64,000 nucleotides of DNA. Origin: a virus. The notes below the pieces were generated by a model. That model was not told the origin of the DNA and ran no database searches. It saw nothing but the letters and a program-made list of their open reading frames with translations. The DNA lies in the IMG/VR virus record IMGVR_UViG_3300010399_000034, positions 1 through 64,000 of that record; one strand, given 5' to 3'. Position 1 is the first letter of the stretch, and every line of letters starts with the position of its first letter. This document shows positions 24,037 through 31,542 of the stretch, piece after piece. A program made the translations under genes and the position numbers.

Positions 24037-24692
24037 GAGAAGCAGTCTGGAACGCCTTCCAATGGCTTCAGACGGACGGCGCTTACCCGAACGGGCCGCA
24101 GCCTGCCGCGCTCTGCCACGTCTACCGCGCAGCGAACGAGGGTTGGCTGCCGAAGGACGTCGATGTCACACGCATCCTTGTTGTAGGGCCCGGGTCGCAT
24201 CACGAAGTCGACCTCCTCGTCTCGAAGCTCGGGCAGACGGCGCGTGTGACTGTGCTGACTGCGTACGAGGGCGAAAGCTACGAAGGGTACGGGCACGTCA
24301 GCGACGACGTTCACGACACGGATCTGCCCTCCGCGTATTTTGATCTGATCTTCAGCTCGAACGTCTTCGAGCACGTCTTCGCGCCGTACGTTGCGCTGAT
24401 GGAGTGTCGGCGGCTTCTTCGCAAGGGCGGTTACTTCTACGCGATCGTGCCGACGTTCGACACGGCCGGCGGCGGCGTCACGCCGTGGCACATCTCCTGT
24501 CTCGCAGGAAAGCATTGGTCCGAGCTCCTCAACAAGACCGGCTTCGTCTGTGAGCGCATCGAACACGTCGGCGAAACGCTCGAAGGCGGCGCGCTCGAGA
24601 TGTACTTCCACATCCGTGCTCGTGCTGTCGACCTTCAAGAGCCACACGCCGAAGTCATGCGCCGACTGATCGAAGCGAAGGAATCACGATGA
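24033..24692 (+). CDS. SAM-dependent methyltransferase, class I
   Basis: 219 residues from ATG 24033. ILVVGPGSHHEVDLL (about 47-61) is motif I; DLIFSSNVFEHVFAP (about 104-118) and a following LLRKGGYFYAIVP strand match Methyltransf_11/23 proteins, which act on small molecules or sugars. First of four clustered methyltransferases with little mutual similarity outside the fold. ATGA overlaps on both sides. Substrate is probably a glycan or its precursor, given the neighbours. Confidence 0.7.
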   Translation: MREAVWNAFQWLQTDGAYPNGPQPAALCHVYRAANEGWLPKDVDVTRILVVGPGSHHEVDLLVSKLGQTARVTVLTAYEGESYEGYGHVSDDVHDTDLPSAYFDLIFSSNVFEHVFAPYVALMECRRLLRKGGYFYAIVPTFDTAGGGVTPWHISCLAGKHWSELLNKTGFVCERIEHVGETLEGGALEMYFHIRARAVDLQEPHAEVMRRLIEAKESR

Positions 24693-25396
24693 ACATTGAC
24701 AAGGCTCGTTCGTTCTGGAAGGTCGCGCGCGACTTCCCGCCCGAGAAGGAGACCGTCTATCCCGCACACGCGAAGGCGCACCACTTCGACGAGCAGGCGA
24801 AAGGACGCGTGCTCGAGTACGGCTGCGGCGGTGGGAGCGACACGATCTCGCTGCTTAGGCGTGGTGCCGAAGTCTTCTTCGTCGACATCGTCTCGGAGAA
24901 CGTAGCGACGACGCGCGAGCGCGTGACGCAGTGGTGCCGTGATCAAAAGGGCGTTGCCCCCGAAGGGCGCGCTGTGGCCGCCGGCTGCATCCTCGAGCGC
25001 TCCGAAGACCTTCCGTTCGAAGAGGCGTGCTTCGATTCGGTCAACTGCCACGGCGTGCTGCACCACATTCCAGTCACGACGATGTTCGATGTGATCCAGG
25101 AAATGCTCCGCGTGCTCAAGCCGGGCGGGCATCTCTACGCGATGCTCTATACCGAACATCTCTGGAAGAAGTGCTGGCCGACGATGGAGGGGCTGATCAA
25201 CCAACGCAGGTGGGCCGACGATCGCGCCTTCGGCTACATGACCGACGGCGGCAACGATTCGGACTGGTGCATCGCGCGGTCGTACACTGAAGCGGAAGGC
25301 CGCGAGCTCTTCGAGGAGCTCGGCTTCGAGTTCGTAGAGGCGACCGAGTACAACGACGCCGATTTTCGGACCTTCGTCTTGAGGAAGCCGCTGTGA
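24689..25396 (+). CDS. SAM-dependent methyltransferase, class I
   Basis: 235 residues. VLEYGCGGGSDT (41-52) is the SAM-binding motif, FVDIVSENV the second strand, and HGVLHHIPV with LRVLKPGGHLYAML later is typical of the Methyltransf_11 family. The C-terminal half contains YTEAEGRELFEELGF, as seen in small-molecule methyltransferases. Overlaps neighbours by ATGA and GTGA. Likely modifies a sugar or lipid-linked intermediate. Confidence 0.75.
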   Translation: MNIDKARSFWKVARDFPPEKETVYPAHAKAHHFDEQAKGRVLEYGCGGGSDTISLLRRGAEVFFVDIVSENVATTRERVTQWCRDQKGVAPEGRAVAAGCILERSEDLPFEEACFDSVNCHGVLHHIPVTTMFDVIQEMLRVLKPGGHLYAMLYTEHLWKKCWPTMEGLINQRRWADDRAFGYMTDGGNDSDWCIARSYTEAEGRELFEELGFEFVEATEYNDADFRTFVLRKPL

Positions 25397-26070
25397 CAGA
25401 TGAACGAACGAAGGTCGATCACGACGTTCAGGCCTGGTACGCCGATCCGTCGCGTTGGGCGCCGCAGGGCAAGAGCTACGAATGGCCGGATCGCGTGCTC
25501 CTCGCCGACGGCGAACAACAAGGCGCGTTGGTGCACAACAAGGACGTGCTCAATCTCGGCTGCTTCTATCCCGAGGACGAGCTTTACTTCGGGCATACCG
25601 CTCGGACGTGGACGGCGATCGACTTCGTGCCAGACGTGATCGCGCTCTGTCTCTCACGCTTCGAGTGGACGAAGAATGTCAGCTTTCTCGTCGCCGACAT
25701 GCGGGCGCTTCCGTTCGCCGACGCGTCCTTCGACGTGGTGACCGACTTCTCGTCGGGCGATCATCTTCTTCGCGAGGACTGGCACAAGGTCATCACCGAA
25801 GCGCATCGTGTCCTTCGTCCCGCCGGGCACTTTCTCGTCTGCTACGCCAACCGTGCGGCCTTTGAAGCGCTCGGGCCGTACTGGAAAGAGTGTGGCGACC
25901 GCCCCGGGGACTACGGCTACGTTCGGACGGATACGAAAGAGGCCATGCAGCAGATGCTCGAGGAGCGCGGCTTCATGGTGATCAAGCACTCGCACGACAA
26001 CGTCGGACAGCTCCGTTCGGGGATGTTGGCGGTGAAGCGCTCGCCAGCGCGTACGTCCAGTCGCCCGTAG
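25393..26070 (+). CDS. SAM-dependent methyltransferase, class I
   Basis: 225 residues, GTG start overlapping the upstream stop. Motif I is modified (VLNLGCFYPEDE near 50-61), then VADMRALPFADASFDVVTDFSSGDHL and AHRVLRPAGHFLVCY clearly show the Methyltransf_11 fold. The unusual motif I (YPEDE for the normal glycine-rich loop) means SAM binding should be checked. Ends just before a promoter-like box at 26075. Confidence 0.7.
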   Translation: MTDERTKVDHDVQAWYADPSRWAPQGKSYEWPDRVLLADGEQQGALVHNKDVLNLGCFYPEDELYFGHTARTWTAIDFVPDVIALCLSRFEWTKNVSFLVADMRALPFADASFDVVTDFSSGDHLLREDWHKVITEAHRVLRPAGHFLVCYANRAAFEALGPYWKECGDRPGDYGYVRTDTKEAMQQMLEERGFMVIKHSHDNVGQLRSGMLAVKRSPARTSSRP

Positions 26071-26074
26071 TGCA

Positions 26075-26089
26075 GTGCTAGACTGCAAG
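26075..26089 (+). promoter_or_regulatory. GCTAG-type promoter box
   Basis: GTGCTAGACTGCAAG lies 12 bases before ATG 26102 in a 31-base gap. Three similar boxes occur at 30682, 42492 and (- strand) 53795-53810. TAGACT is a possible -10; no good -35 is visible here. GAGGTGAGC between the box and the start serves as ribosome binding site. Confidence 0.35.
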
Positions 26090-26101
26090 TCGAGGTGAGC
26101 A

Positions 26102-26857
26102 ATGCCGAGTGAAGCGAACGACGAACGGATTTGGTGGGATGCGGCCGCGGTCGACATTCAATCCGCGAAGGGCAAGATCGCAGCGGACGAGTCAGCGTGG
26201 AGCGGCGAGCTCCTCGAGCGTTGCCTCGAGCAGATCATACCGACACTCGATGCTCACTGCGATCGGGCGAAGCCGGCGTGCGTCCTCGATCTCGGCTGCG
26301 GCATAGGGCGGCTCACGATTCCGATCTCGCAACGACGGCTCAACTGGACGCTGCACGGCGTGGACATCTCGTGGAACATGATCGAGCTTGCCTACAAGCT
26401 CGACGCCCACATTCAATGGAGCACGTGCAACGGACGAACGCTGCCGTACGACGAAGCAGCATTCGATGCCGTGTACTCGATGATCACACTTCAGCACCTC
26501 CCGCGCGAAGCGCAGCGTGGCTACATCCATGAAGTCGCGCGTGTGCTTCTTCCAGGAGGCGTCTTTCGCTTCCAGGTGCTTGAAGGAACGGCTGAGTCGT
26601 TCATGTGGAACGAACTAGACGAGGCGTATCTTCATGCGTCGTGTGCGGCGACAGGGTTGAAGATCACTGCGCTCAATCGCGTCGCACCGCTTTCGGGCGG
26701 CGATGCGAAGGTGCTCTGGGTGACCGCGGTGAAGCGTGACGCCACTCCGCCGGCGGCCGAGGAGCTCACGCCTGCCGAGGTGCCTTCGAAGAAGCCGAAG
26801 GCGGCCACCAAGAAGGACGTGAAGAAGACGACAACCAAGCGCGGGAGGAAGTCATGA
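26102..26857 (+). CDS. SAM-dependent methyltransferase with Lys-rich tail
   Basis: 251 residues. VLDLGCGIGRLTIP (61-74 region) is an ideal motif I, and YSMITLQHLP plus ARVLLPGGVFRFQVLE complete the Methyltransf_11 core. From about 220 onwards the chain is a low-complexity Glu/Pro/Lys tail (KKPKAATKKDVKKTTTKRG), unlike the other three methyltransferases; such tails bind acidic polymers or membranes. It has its own promoter-like box. ATGA overlap with the next gene. Confidence 0.75.
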   Translation: MPSEANDERIWWDAAAVDIQSAKGKIAADESAWSGELLERCLEQIIPTLDAHCDRAKPACVLDLGCGIGRLTIPISQRRLNWTLHGVDISWNMIELAYKLDAHIQWSTCNGRTLPYDEAAFDAVYSMITLQHLPREAQRGYIHEVARVLLPGGVFRFQVLEGTAESFMWNELDEAYLHASCAATGLKITALNRVAPLSGGDAKVLWVTAVKRDATPPAAEELTPAEVPSKKPKAATKKDVKKTTTKRGRKS

Positions 26858-26973
26858 ATCTCGACCTGAAACAGCCAGCGAGTTTCCTTCTGTGGAGCGT
26901 TGCGGTGTTGGTGTTCGCTGTGATCGCACGTCTGGGGTGGGAGCTTGGTGGTCGGCTCTGGACGATCTTCTGA
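26854..26973 (+). CDS. 39-residue single-span membrane peptide
   Basis: ATG 26854 overlaps the preceding stop (ATGA), and its own stop overlaps the next start (TGATG), which is strong evidence that it is translated. The 39 residues have a polar start, one hydrophobic helix (about 11-26) and a short end WELGGRLWTIF. Could be a membrane tether for the adjacent enzymes. Unknown family. Confidence 0.55.
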   Translation: MNLDLKQPASFLLWSVAVLVFAVIARLGWELGGRLWTIF

Positions 26974-28037
26974 TGCGCACGCAGATCACACACCTGAAGC
27001 TCGCGCGCTATCCGGAGCTCCTCGCCGGGCCCGTGCGTCCAATACATTGGGACGTCGACCCGAGCTCGGTGTGCGATCATCGCTGCCGCGGATGCCCGTA
27101 CATCTTCGACGGGCCTATCGATCCGATGCTCGGTGTCGTTCGTCCCGAGTCGCACGTTGCGCGTCGTACGCTACTCGAGCTCGCGACCTTCTTGCGCTTC
27201 CTCGACCAGGCGGTCGAGAACGGTTGTAAGGCCATCACGTTCGTCGGCGGAGGCGAGCCGACGATCCATCCTGACTTCACGCGCATGATGCAGGCTGCAA
27301 CGGAACGCGGTGTGAAGTTCGGGGTCATCACGCACCTCGGGCGCAAGTACAGTCCGGACTTCTTCAAAGCACTCGCGCACGCGACGTGGGTGCGCGTCAG
27401 CGTGAACGCGGGGACGCCGGACACGTACCAGCGCCATCAGGGCAAGGACCACTTCACGCAGGCGATCGACAACATGGAGACGGCGGCCGAGCACGGGACG
27501 CGCGTCGGCATGTCGTTCTTGATCACGAACGACAACTACGAAGAGATCGTGCTCGCAGCGGCGCATACCAAGGCCGTCGGCGGCCACTTCATTCAGTACA
27601 AGCCGATCATCGAGCTCGAGCTCGGTAAGGCCTACGAGGGCATCGAAGAGGCGATCGCGAAGCGGCTCGAGGCCGCTCGTGGTCTCGTCGAAGACGGCTT
27701 CCAGGTCATCGATCAGTGGTCCTCGCGCTTCGAGGAGCTCCGTCGCCACGAGCGTGGCGAGTTCAAGGGGCTGTGTCACGTCCCACGTTTCAATCCGAAG
27801 CTCGGCGCCAACGGCATCGTCTACACGTGCTGCGAGCTCGCATACTCCGAAGAGGGCGCGATCGGCTCCATCTACGACGAGCCGCTAGTCGACATCCTCG
27901 AGCGCGCTGGTAAGAAGTGTATGGAGATGAGCAAGTGCCCGCACTGTTGGGACAAGCCTCTCAACACGCTGATCAACGAAGGTCGCCTCGGCGAGGCGCA
28001 GGTCCCGCCCGAGAGCATCGACAAGGAGTTCGTGTGA
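26973..28037 (+). CDS. Radical SAM enzyme with SPASM-like C-terminal Cys cluster
   Basis: 354 residues from ATG 26973. CDHRCRGC at 34-41 is the C-x3-C-x2-C that binds the [4Fe-4S] cluster; FVGGGEPTIHPDF follows as the SAM-contact GGE motif. The C-terminal part has additional Cys (GLCHV, TCCEL, KCMEMSKCPHC), resembling the extra-cluster SPASM/twitch region. These enzymes do radical chemistry on peptides, sugars or cofactors. Embedded in the glycan cassette, so an unusual sugar modification is possible; peptide modification is the alternative. Confidence 0.8.
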   Translation: MRTQITHLKLARYPELLAGPVRPIHWDVDPSSVCDHRCRGCPYIFDGPIDPMLGVVRPESHVARRTLLELATFLRFLDQAVENGCKAITFVGGGEPTIHPDFTRMMQAATERGVKFGVITHLGRKYSPDFFKALAHATWVRVSVNAGTPDTYQRHQGKDHFTQAIDNMETAAEHGTRVGMSFLITNDNYEEIVLAAAHTKAVGGHFIQYKPIIELELGKAYEGIEEAIAKRLEAARGLVEDGFQVIDQWSSRFEELRRHERGEFKGLCHVPRFNPKLGANGIVYTCCELAYSEEGAIGSIYDEPLVDILERAGKKCMEMSKCPHCWDKPLNTLINEGRLGEAQVPPESIDKEFV

Positions 28038-28315
28038 GCCGGCCGACTATCAGTGATTCGGAATACTGGGCGGCTGTAAAGGCCGTTCCGCCACCAATCG
28101 GAACGCAGTGGGAGTCCGATCCTTCTGCGTCGAGCGATCGACTGCGCTTGTTTCGCAACCAAGGCGGTGAGATTTGCGTCGTCTATCCCGACGGTGTGTG
28201 GGCTGTTGACGAACGTGGCGGCTACAACTTCTGTGCGCGTGGCCGAGAGGTCGATCTACACTCTGCGATGCGTCGTGCATTGCGTGTCGCGGAAGCGCTT
28301 GGTTGGTTCGAATGA
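28034..28315 (+). CDS. Small soluble protein of unknown function
   Basis: 93 residues, GTG start overlapping the radical SAM stop (GTGA). It contains a short strand-rich part (LRLFRNQGGEICVVYPDGVWAVDE) and a C-terminal helix. The middle resembles a small recognition or accessory domain, but I recognise no family. It overlaps the epimerase start by four bases. Confidence 0.6.
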   Translation: MSRPTISDSEYWAAVKAVPPPIGTQWESDPSASSDRLRLFRNQGGEICVVYPDGVWAVDERGGYNFCARGREVDLHSAMRRALRVAEALGWFE

Positions 28316-29418
28316 AGCGCGTCCTCGTCATCCTCGGCACGCGTCCCGAAGCGATCAAGCTCTGGCCGGTGATCAATACGCTCCGCTCGCGCGATCTCGA
28401 CGTGCGTGTTGCCTCGACGAATCAGCAGCCGGATCTTCTTCAGCCGATCCTCGACGAGCTCGGCATTGATGAGGAGTACGCGCCATTGCCCGCGTTCGAA
28501 TCGGCGCTCGAAGGAAAGCCACTCGATGCGCGACTCGGTGCGTGGATCACCTGGCTCGGCGAGATCGTGCGCATCGCTCGCCCAGATCTTGTCATCGTCC
28601 AGGGCGACACCACGACCGCGCTCGCAGGTGCGCTCGCTGCCTTCTACAACCAAGTGCCGATCGCGCACGTCGAGGCCGGCCTACGCACGTACGACCTGAC
28701 GAGTCCGTTCCCGGAAGAGGCGAATCGGCAGATGATCGCGCGGCTCGCAACGCTGCACTTCGCTCCGACCAAGGCAGCTCGTGCGGCGCTTCGAATGGAG
28801 CTTCGAGACGGTTGGCGCTCCATGGTCGAAGCGGACGCAGACAAGCCCACACGCGGCATCTTCCTCGTCGGCAACACCTCGGTCGACGCGCTGCACATGG
28901 CAATGAAGCTTCCTGGGTTGTCGCACGAGCTGCCGCCCGCAGACATCCTCGTGACCTTCCATCGACGCGAGTCGTGGCCGGAAGCGAAGCAGGTCGTCCA
29001 CGCGGTAGACGAGCTCGCGAAGAGCGGACGCAAGGTCACTTGGGTGCTTCACAAGAACGTCGTCGGCGACATTGCAATGCAGGAGGCGCGACACATGCGC
29101 CTTGTTCCGGCGCTCCCCTATGGCGCCTTCGTCGATCAGCTCCTCAACGCCAAGCTCGTGATCACCGACTCGGGTGGCGTTGTCGAGGAAGCCGTCACGA
29201 TCGGCGTTCCGACGATCATGCTTCGCAATGCCACGGAGCGTAGCGAAGCGCTCGATGCTGGCGCGGATATCCTAGGTCTCGATGAGCTCCACCTGCTCGA
29301 ACGTGCTGTCGATGCGCAGCTCACGCGCGGCCGCAATCCATCCGACGTCTTCGGCGACGGCAAAACCGCAGAACGCATTGCCGATCGCGTCTGCGACTTC
29401 CTGCGTGCGAAACGCTGA
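28312..29418 (+). CDS. wecB: UDP-N-acetylglucosamine 2-epimerase
   Basis: 368 residues, normal family length. GTRPEAIKLWPV (9-20), VQGDTTTALAGALAAF (about 99-114), IAHVEAGLRT and FPEEANRQ, then TFHRRE and ITDSGGVVEEA are all landmark motifs of non-hydrolysing UDP-GlcNAc 2-epimerases. It converts UDP-GlcNAc to UDP-ManNAc in the cytoplasm. With the dehydrogenase at 21465 this would supply UDP-ManNAcA, a sugar of surface polysaccharides. ATGA overlap with the gene before and TGATG with the one after. Confidence 0.9.
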   Translation: MKRVLVILGTRPEAIKLWPVINTLRSRDLDVRVASTNQQPDLLQPILDELGIDEEYAPLPAFESALEGKPLDARLGAWITWLGEIVRIARPDLVIVQGDTTTALAGALAAFYNQVPIAHVEAGLRTYDLTSPFPEEANRQMIARLATLHFAPTKAARAALRMELRDGWRSMVEADADKPTRGIFLVGNTSVDALHMAMKLPGLSHELPPADILVTFHRRESWPEAKQVVHAVDELAKSGRKVTWVLHKNVVGDIAMQEARHMRLVPALPYGAFVDQLLNAKLVITDSGGVVEEAVTIGVPTIMLRNATERSEALDAGADILGLDELHLLERAVDAQLTRGRNPSDVFGDGKTAERIADRVCDFLRAKR

Positions 29419-29771
29419 TGATCAACACGCTCAAGTTCCCCGACGGAACCGAGGTCGCGCTCTCGGATTGGAAGGAGGCTCCGCCTGTCTGGAGTACGCT
29501 CTACGCGCCGTGGGTCGAGTACGAGGACGGCCGCGTGCTGATCACGCCCGGCGGCTCCACGTCGTACTGCGATGGACAGCAAACCAGCAAGGGTTTCATC
29601 GGCGACTGTTCTCCGGAGGAATACGCTGTGTGGGCGAATCTTTCAGGGCGCGACCTCTGGCGCTTCTCCTGCTTCGTACGCGAATACGCTGGTCGTAGTG
29701 GATGCCGGCGGAGACGAACGCCGCAGTGGGTACGCCTCGTCGCCTTCATCATCGAGCACAACCCACAATGA
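29418..29771 (+). CDS. Small protein with capsid-type N-terminal motif
   Basis: 117 residues. Its start, LKFPDGTEVALSDWKEAP, matches in pattern the opening block of the three capsid-like proteins at 6.6-8.8 kb (L-A-D-G-R-E-V-A-I..DW..P). A similar start occurs in the protein at 29986, and those two also share a Tyr/Gly middle and an [LM].RPLW or LSGRDLW segment. So this motif is a module used outside the capsid too. Function unknown; a virion accessory or assembly protein is possible. Confidence 0.6.
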   Translation: MINTLKFPDGTEVALSDWKEAPPVWSTLYAPWVEYEDGRVLITPGGSTSYCDGQQTSKGFIGDCSPEEYAVWANLSGRDLWRFSCFVREYAGRSGCRRRRTPQWVRLVAFIIEHNPQ

Positions 29772-29992
29772 AGAAGCTGACAGTTGACATGCTCGACGTG
29801 CTTACGAGCATCGTCGCTGCTGAAGCCCACGGCCGCACGGTGTGGATGCATGGCTCTGCGGTTGCAGCATTGCAGAAGCGTGGCTTGATCGAGCTAGCGA
29901 ATCATAACGGCGTGTTGCACTGGGCGATCACGACGGCTGGACGAGAAGCGTTGAAGACGGGCAATGACGGAGCGAGGGGCCGACGATGCTAA
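29768..29992 (+). CDS. Small winged-helix-like protein
   Basis: 74 residues from ATG 29768, overlapping the previous stop (ATGA). The pattern of helices followed by ALQKRGLIELANHNGVLHWAITTAGREAL resembles the recognition helix and wing of small MarR/PadR-like DNA-binding domains. Overlaps the next start by seven bases. Possible regulator; moderate to low certainty. Confidence 0.5.
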   Translation: MKKLTVDMLDVLTSIVAAEAHGRTVWMHGSAVAALQKRGLIELANHNGVLHWAITTAGREALKTGNDGARGRRC

Positions 29993-30312
29993 TCCGCGAC
30001 CAAGGCGGTCGACAGCGTGAACTCGGCGAGAGCGATCCGATTCGCCTTACAGACGGGACGAGCGTTCGGCTCTGCGACTGGGCGCATCTTCCGCTCTTCC
30101 CTGGCGTCTACGAGAACCACGACGAAGGTGGGCTGCTGATCTATCCAGGACCCGGCCACCTCGGCATGTTCACTGAAACGGAGTGGGCTGAGAAGATGAA
30201 CCGTCCGCTCTGGGCGATTCAGCGGATGGTCGACGCGTACCAGTCGCGTCGAGCTCGGGGCTTGCCGGCCCTGACGCAGTGGCGACAGCTCACTCGACGG
30301 AGGCGGCGGTGA
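29986..30312 (+). CDS. Small protein with capsid-type motif, paralogue of the one at 29418
   Basis: 108 residues. IRLTDGTSVRLCDWAHLPL near 19-37 follows the same pattern as the capsid-like proteins and the 29418 protein, with matching Gly/Pro loop (LLIYPGPG) and a W-A-x-x-M-N-R-P-L-W segment. The C-terminus is Arg-rich (TRRRRR). It overlaps the next gene by GTGA. Its paralogue lies two genes upstream, so this is an old local duplication. Confidence 0.6.
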   Translation: MLIRDQGGRQRELGESDPIRLTDGTSVRLCDWAHLPLFPGVYENHDEGGLLIYPGPGHLGMFTETEWAEKMNRPLWAIQRMVDAYQSRRARGLPALTQWRQLTRRRRR

Positions 30313-30707
30313 AAGACTATCAATGCGTCTACGACGTCAGCTTCAAGCTCTGGCACCTCACGCAGCGACAAGCCGATCCGCCGAGTAAGACCGAACCGTG
30401 GTGCTGGACGAGCTGCTACGTTGTGGCGATCCCGAAGCACGGCTACGAGAAGCGCCGGCCGACGTGCGAAGAGTGCCTTGGCCACGTCACGAAGTTCGAA
30501 CGCACCGGCGAAGCGGGCAAGACGCCAGAGCAGATCAATCGAGAGAACGGCCTCGGCTTCCAGGGCGCCAAGCAGTACAAGATGGTGCCACCAGGCGAGC
30601 TCGCGTCAGTTGCTTCGGAGCTATGGCTTGGGGGTGTAGAAGATCAGCTCGACGCGCTCTTCGTTGGCCGCACGAGTCGACGTGCTAGACTTGCAAGACG
30701 GCGATGA
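30309..30707 (+). CDS. Small Cys-containing protein
   Basis: 132 residues from GTG 30309. It has WCWTSC, then CEECLGHV and basic flanks, plausible zinc ligands. The C-terminal third is encoded by DNA that also holds one copy of the GGAGCTATGGC repeat (30617-30634) and a GCTAG box (30682-30697), so its 3' end doubles as regulatory DNA for the next gene. Unknown family. Confidence 0.55.
   Translation: MKDYQCVYDVSFKLWHLTQRQADPPSKTEPWCWTSCYVVAIPKHGYEKRRPTCEECLGHVTKFERTGEAGKTPEQINRENGLGFQGAKQYKMVPPGELASVASELWLGGVEDQLDALFVGRTSRRARLARRR
30617..30634 (+). repeat. Copy 1 of the GGAGCTATGGC repeat
   Basis: GGAGCTATGGCTTGGGGG. Two further copies lie at 33557-33575 (opposite strand) and 53775-53793; those two are identical over 21 bases, and this one lacks a single T. 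It lies in the end of a coding region. A shared regulatory site or a mobile fragment is possible. Confidence 0.55.
30664..30697 (+). promoter_or_regulatory. Promoter with GCTAG box
   Basis: TTGGCC (30664-30669), 16-bp spacer, TAGACT (30686-30691), within the box GTGCTAGACTTGCAAG (30682-30697). It is a reasonable sigma-70 promoter for the gene at 30704, giving a very short leader. The box is nearly identical to the one at 53795-53810 on the other strand, where TTGGCA stands 17 bp upstream. Confidence 0.5.
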
Positions 30708-31114
30708 TTCTGTTCGATCAACGCGACGGTATGTTGACGCTGACCTTCCCGAGCCGGCTTCGGCATGACGAGTTCAAGATCGGTCTTCAGCGGCTCATGG
30801 AGACCTGCAATGACGTCGACCTCCAAGGTGGTAAGCTCGTCATCATCGCCGATGTCCGTGTTGCAGAGGTGCCTAGTGCGACCGAACGTCGGCTCGTTGG
30901 CGAAGCGATCCGTGCAAACGACAACTGCCTGCGGCGGATCCTTTGCGGCTGGGCGGTCGTTACCGACTCGCTCCTGCATCGCGGCGTGATCACGGCCATC
31001 AGCTGGATCTCGCCATCGCCCTGTCCGCTCAGTACGTTCTCATCCGTCTCGCGAGCAGAGGCCTGGGCACAGCGTCAACTCTCCGGCGTCGGCTCCTCGT
31101 CATCGTCGTCCTGA
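30704..31114 (+). CDS. Soluble protein with STAS-like pattern
   Basis: 136 residues. The first 60 residues alternate strand and helix (LTLTFPSRLRHDEF...GKLVIIADVRVAE) in a way reminiscent of STAS or SpoIIAA-like domains, which bind nucleotides or regulate sigma factors. It ends in a Ser run. Last gene of the + strand series: its end overlaps the convergent gene at 31075 by 40 bases. Family assignment tentative. Confidence 0.5.
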   Translation: MILFDQRDGMLTLTFPSRLRHDEFKIGLQRLMETCNDVDLQGGKLVIIADVRVAEVPSATERRLVGEAIRANDNCLRRILCGWAVVTDSLLHRGVITAISWISPSPCPLSTFSSVSRAEAWAQRQLSGVGSSSSSS

Positions 31115-31509
31115 TCCTCGTCGCGGTGGGCCGGCATGTTCGGGATCGTCGTCGTCCAGCCGCGCAGATACTTGTTCTCTGCCTGAAGCCGAGCATTCCG
31201 CCCTGTGAGCTTCACATGCTCACGGTGAAGCGCAGCGAGCTGCATCTCGAGCTCGTTCACCCGATCGAACATCTCTTCGATGATCTTGGGCTGCGCCTCG
31301 GCCTGCACAAGCGCGAAGCGCCCGGAGTCTTCTCGGATCTGCTTGTCACGTTCGGCTTCACGGTCGCGAGCCGCCTTCTGCGCCTCTCTTTCGGCCTTGT
31401 CTTGCGCCATCCGCCGTGCGGCTCGTCCCTTGGCCCAGTGCCCCGCAGCGCCGGCTACGAGGCTCAGCGCGACGATGCCTAGATCCTTGGTGAGCTCGAG
31501 AACGTCCAC
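31075..31509 (-). CDS. Membrane-anchored coiled-coil protein
   Basis: 144 residues, GTG start at 31509. One hydrophobic segment near the N-terminus (8-25), then a long charged coiled coil (about 30-115) and a strongly acidic tail. Spanin subunits and membrane tethers look like this, but no lytic gene is adjacent. The start codon directly follows the inverted repeat at 31510-31530. Last gene of the leftward operon. Confidence 0.6.
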   Translation of the reverse strand: MDVLELTKDLGIVALSLVAGAAGHWAKGRAARRMAQDKAEREAQKAARDREAERDKQIREDSGRFALVQAEAQPKIIEEMFDRVNELEMQLAALHREHVKLTGRNARLQAENKYLRGWTTTIPNMPAHRDEDQDDDDEEPTPES

Positions 31510-31530
31510 GTGTAGGAGTATGTCCTACAC
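31510..31530 (-). promoter_or_regulatory. Inverted repeat built on GTGTAGGA
   Basis: GTGTAGGA and TCCTACAC are perfect 8-bp arms around a 5-base centre, directly before the GTG start of the 31075 gene. It contains the TGTAGG core seen in the GTAG boxes at 2591, 16779, 42387-42461 and 56461. An operator that controls the last gene of the operon is a reasonable reading. Confidence 0.45.
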
Positions 31531-31542
31531 CTGCGGGAAGTT

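Noticed and set aside
29986-30312. Frameshifted or truncated capsid gene remnants at 29418 and 29986
   Set aside because: Both frames are intact, coupled to neighbours, paralogous to each other along their length, and have their own conserved ends, so they are not decaying copies.
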